Under the pieces are notes generated by a model. That model was not told the DNA's origin, did not search any database, and saw only the letters and a list, made by a program, of their open reading frames with translations. The translations under genes and the position numbers were made by a program. This document shows positions 33,355 through 64,000 of a stretch of 64,000 nucleotides of DNA, one piece after another. This stretch comes from Hyperoplus lanceolatus (Eukaryota > Chordata > Actinopteri > Uranoscopiformes > Ammodytidae). Position 1 is the stretch's first letter. Every line of letters starts with the position of its first letter. The DNA is taken from positions 4,671,001 through 4,735,000 of the forward strand of contig CM049414.1 of assembly GCA_026929865.2 (NCBI GenBank), in the 5' to 3' direction.

Positions 33355-33781
33355 TATATGAGAAGTGACCCAGTGTGATGCTACCTCAATATGGGGCTTG
33401 TCATTTCAATTCCAAAAAAAAACAGTGCCCTCTGATACAATCATCTGTTCCAGTCTGGAGCAATCCACCGGCTGTCAATCACGTTTGGCCACGGACATAA
33501 TGAAAAGGTAAGCCACGCTCCTTTTTGTTGAATGAATGGAACCTGGGAGCCAGTGCGCCATAAGTTCTCAGGTGAGTTCTCAAACAGACGCAATGTATGT
33601 AAGGAGTTAACCATCGAGTCATTCTCAAGGTTTTTCCATGGAAAGATTGTCGCACGGGTCCTTTATCACAGAGGCTCAGTCAAAAAGGCTCCAAAGTGTG
33701 CATGTGGTTTTGTAAGCTCCACCAAAAAAAAAATTCCAGTCAAGTTCAAGTCAGAGTTACTTTTGTCCACGATTTTGCTAC
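33355..33781 (-). other. Region downstream of the kcnk2 stop (likely 3' UTR)
   Basis: No coding frame is supported. There is no AATAAA on the minus strand in this stretch. The first one downstream of the stop is at 33273-33278, inside the Tc1-derived element. Confidence 0.5.
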
Positions 33782-62102
<28,321 letters not shown>

Positions 62103-62181
62103 CTGGAAGTGATTCAAGATGGATTAATGTCTTTCTATTGCACTGAGCATACTCATGTTAGTCATATGACTGAATGCATAT

Positions 62182-62182
<1 letters not shown>

Positions 62183-62231
<49 letters not shown>
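62183..62231 (+). repeat. (CTAT)n microsatellite
   Basis: Twelve tetranucleotide units ending at the left edge of the pogo-like fragment at 62233. Confidence 0.95.
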
Positions 62232-62232
62232 A

Positions 62233-62931
62233 CCCTAAAAAGTGTGACGGGTAAACTACAGTTTAGATTGTTTTTAGCAAGCTAATTAGTTGTCAGATGA
62301 TTGTTGGCCTTGATGCTATCAAGAAATTCAAGTTGGTGTTGGTCGTCACATTTTTTTGGGGGGGGTGGGTTGCCACATGTTATACAAAGGCTGCAGCCAG
62401 AAAAGGAACCCAATAATGAAATAAATTGTCAAGCTGGAAAGAATAGAGCAGGAAAAGGCAGCTAGAATGCAAAAGAAAAAAAGGCAACAAAATCGAAACA
62501 ACCCAGTGCATCCCAAACTAGACCAGCTGCCAAGGCAACTGCATCCCTGAGCACTCCATCCCAGCTGGAGAAGAAGAAACAGTAAGTTATGTAGGCCTAT
62601 TTGTCAACTTGACAATGCAATTAAACTTTCAAATTTAGTCCTGCTTTCTTGCCTTCTTTTTAAGATTATTCCCATTAAGATAACATTGTGATAAACAACC
62701 CCATAGTGTGTGACAACCGACCCCTTGATGGGGTTGGTTGTCACAATGTGTAAGGGTGTCTTTGATGATTAATTTCTTCTTTATCACAATAAGTTAGAAA
62801 AAGTGAGGGGTACACATTTCAAGCCAACAACTTAAGCTTCAATTTAATGTAGGAATGACTATTGAAAGATGTTTAGGTGATGAGCAATTCTCACTAGAGT
62901 AGAAAGTGTGCCTACTAGCCCCGGTCTCCCC
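62233..62931 (+). mobile_element. Truncated copy of the pogo-like element at 26251-27487
   Basis: Shares AAAGGCTGCAGCCAG, AACCCCATAGTGTGTGACAA and GATGGGGTTGGTTGTCAC with that element. The right end CCGGTCTCCCC is next to TA. The left end is lost at the CTAT repeat and the middle is shortened. Confidence 0.7.
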
Positions 62932-63955
62932 TACTGTCATTCTACAACACCAACACTGATATCTGGACCATGGACAAGTAATGTTTAGTTTGTAAATTCA
63001 GAGTAAAAAAAATTAATAAAAATTAAACAAAGCCACGTTTAGATGATAAAAATAAATACATAACATCTGAACATAATTCAAATATATACACAATATTGAA
63101 ACAGTTACAGAGGTTGTATAAATGTATAGCCTAAATGTCCTCCAACAGGCATTGAAACTACAATATCATGTTGTTTCGTATAGCTTTGGGTCCCACACAC
63201 CAAATGAATACAACGGCTCGAGTTGAAAGCTCATTACATTTTTTTAACATTCTTTCTCTCAAATCCCGGTTTTGCAAACAGCTTGCCACTGTATATGTCA
63301 TTACATAACCTACCCATGAGGTCCACAGACACAGCAGCTAGTATTTAACAGTGAACTACTTAACGGAGAGAGTCACTTGCTCAATGGGTGAGCTGAACAC
63401 CCATGTGAAATAAAGCCAAAGGAATTCCTATTGTGTCACTGTGCATTATCGTTGTTTAGGCATTTCTGTCATGGTTTAATGAGGGATCTCTCCGTCAAAA
63501 ACCAAGCATCATCTGCACAAATATTGCACATCATTATAACAAACGCCACACTGAATGTATCATAAAGAGATAAGTTCAAATGGTGAAGTGATATGATGAT
63601 ATGCATGGACTATTTCTATACGAAAAGCAACAAAAAACGCCAAATTCCACTGGAAACTAAACTATTAAACAAGACAGAATCACTAGTAGCCTACATGATG
63701 CTCATTTCTCCTAAACCTATACTCTCTGAAGACGCACAATTATTACAAGACATGCAGATATGTTAAATCATTTCACAACTTAGGTGCTGAAATTTCAACT
63801 TGTAAAATGCACTTACTTCTCTACCATCTCGTCTCTTTTTGTTTCCTCATCGATGGATCTGTTTCTCCCCCCCAAAAAAATAAAAAAATAAAACTGAAAT
63901 TGATGTCCACTTCTCTTCCCTGTACAGCGTCGCCTTTCTCCTCCGGTCTTCTCAC

Positions 63956-64000
63956 CAAGGGGACGTGGTGGTTGCTCTCCACATGGTTTCAGCGAGCCGC
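63956..64000 (-). CDS. kcnk2: Candidate kcnk2 5' exon (cut by window end)
   Basis: On the minus strand the terminal 45 bases run open into CCCCTTG|GTGAGA, a good donor. Joined to 62102 the frame gives ...RPL-Val-Ala-Ala-Pro-Asp, in line with the V-AAPDLLD form of TREK-1. The start codon would lie beyond the window. An ATG inside this stretch is in another frame and would not join correctly. Without transcript data this is weak. Confidence 0.3.

Noticed and set aside
63950-64000. In-frame ATG (Met-Trp-Arg-Ala...) in the terminal 45 bases as the kcnk2 start
   Set aside because: Its frame is wrong for the join to the exon at 62102. Only the other frame connects to Val-Ala-Ala-Pro.

Overview
This window is vertebrate, almost certainly teleost, genomic DNA. 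Two spliced genes with GT-AG introns are spread over 64 kb. The remainder is packed with fish-type repeats: L2-like LINEs, tRNA-derived SINEs, Tc1, hAT, pogo-like, Harbinger-like and piggyBac-like DNA transposons, and very long CA/GT microsatellites. There are no bacterial features, no CRISPR array and no rRNA.

Left part (1-13.4 kb, + strand): the last 20 coding exons of a cGMP-dependent protein kinase (PKG), from the N-terminal coiled coil to the stop codon at 13379. The exons join in one frame into a 649-residue fragment with two cyclic-nucleotide-binding domains and a complete AGC-type kinase domain. The sequence is clearly divergent from vertebrate PKG1 and PKG2, so I treat it as the third fish paralogue (tentatively prkg3). 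The last intron uses a GC donor and is inflated to 4.3 kb by nested transposons.

Middle (13.4-33.8 kb): intergenic. It holds a MITE just after the PKG stop, two broken LINE reverse transcriptases, a 1.1 kb inverted repeat, a pogo-like element and a fold-back Tc1 element. No other protein gene could be supported.

Right part (33.8-64 kb, - strand): kcnk2 (TREK-1, a two-pore-domain K+ channel). Six exons are assembled in one frame and give 423 residues if the initiator Met is completed across the first splice junction. A possible 5' exon touches the window end. Its introns carry a 447 bp near-perfect palindrome, several MITEs, SINEs and microsatellites, some directly against splice sites.

The two genes are tail to tail with about 20.4 kb between stop codons. 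TREK-1 is a reported PKG target, and the corresponding KRKLS serine is conserved here. A functional link between these neighbours is only an inference. Exon joins were checked by hand for frame and family alignment, not against transcripts.
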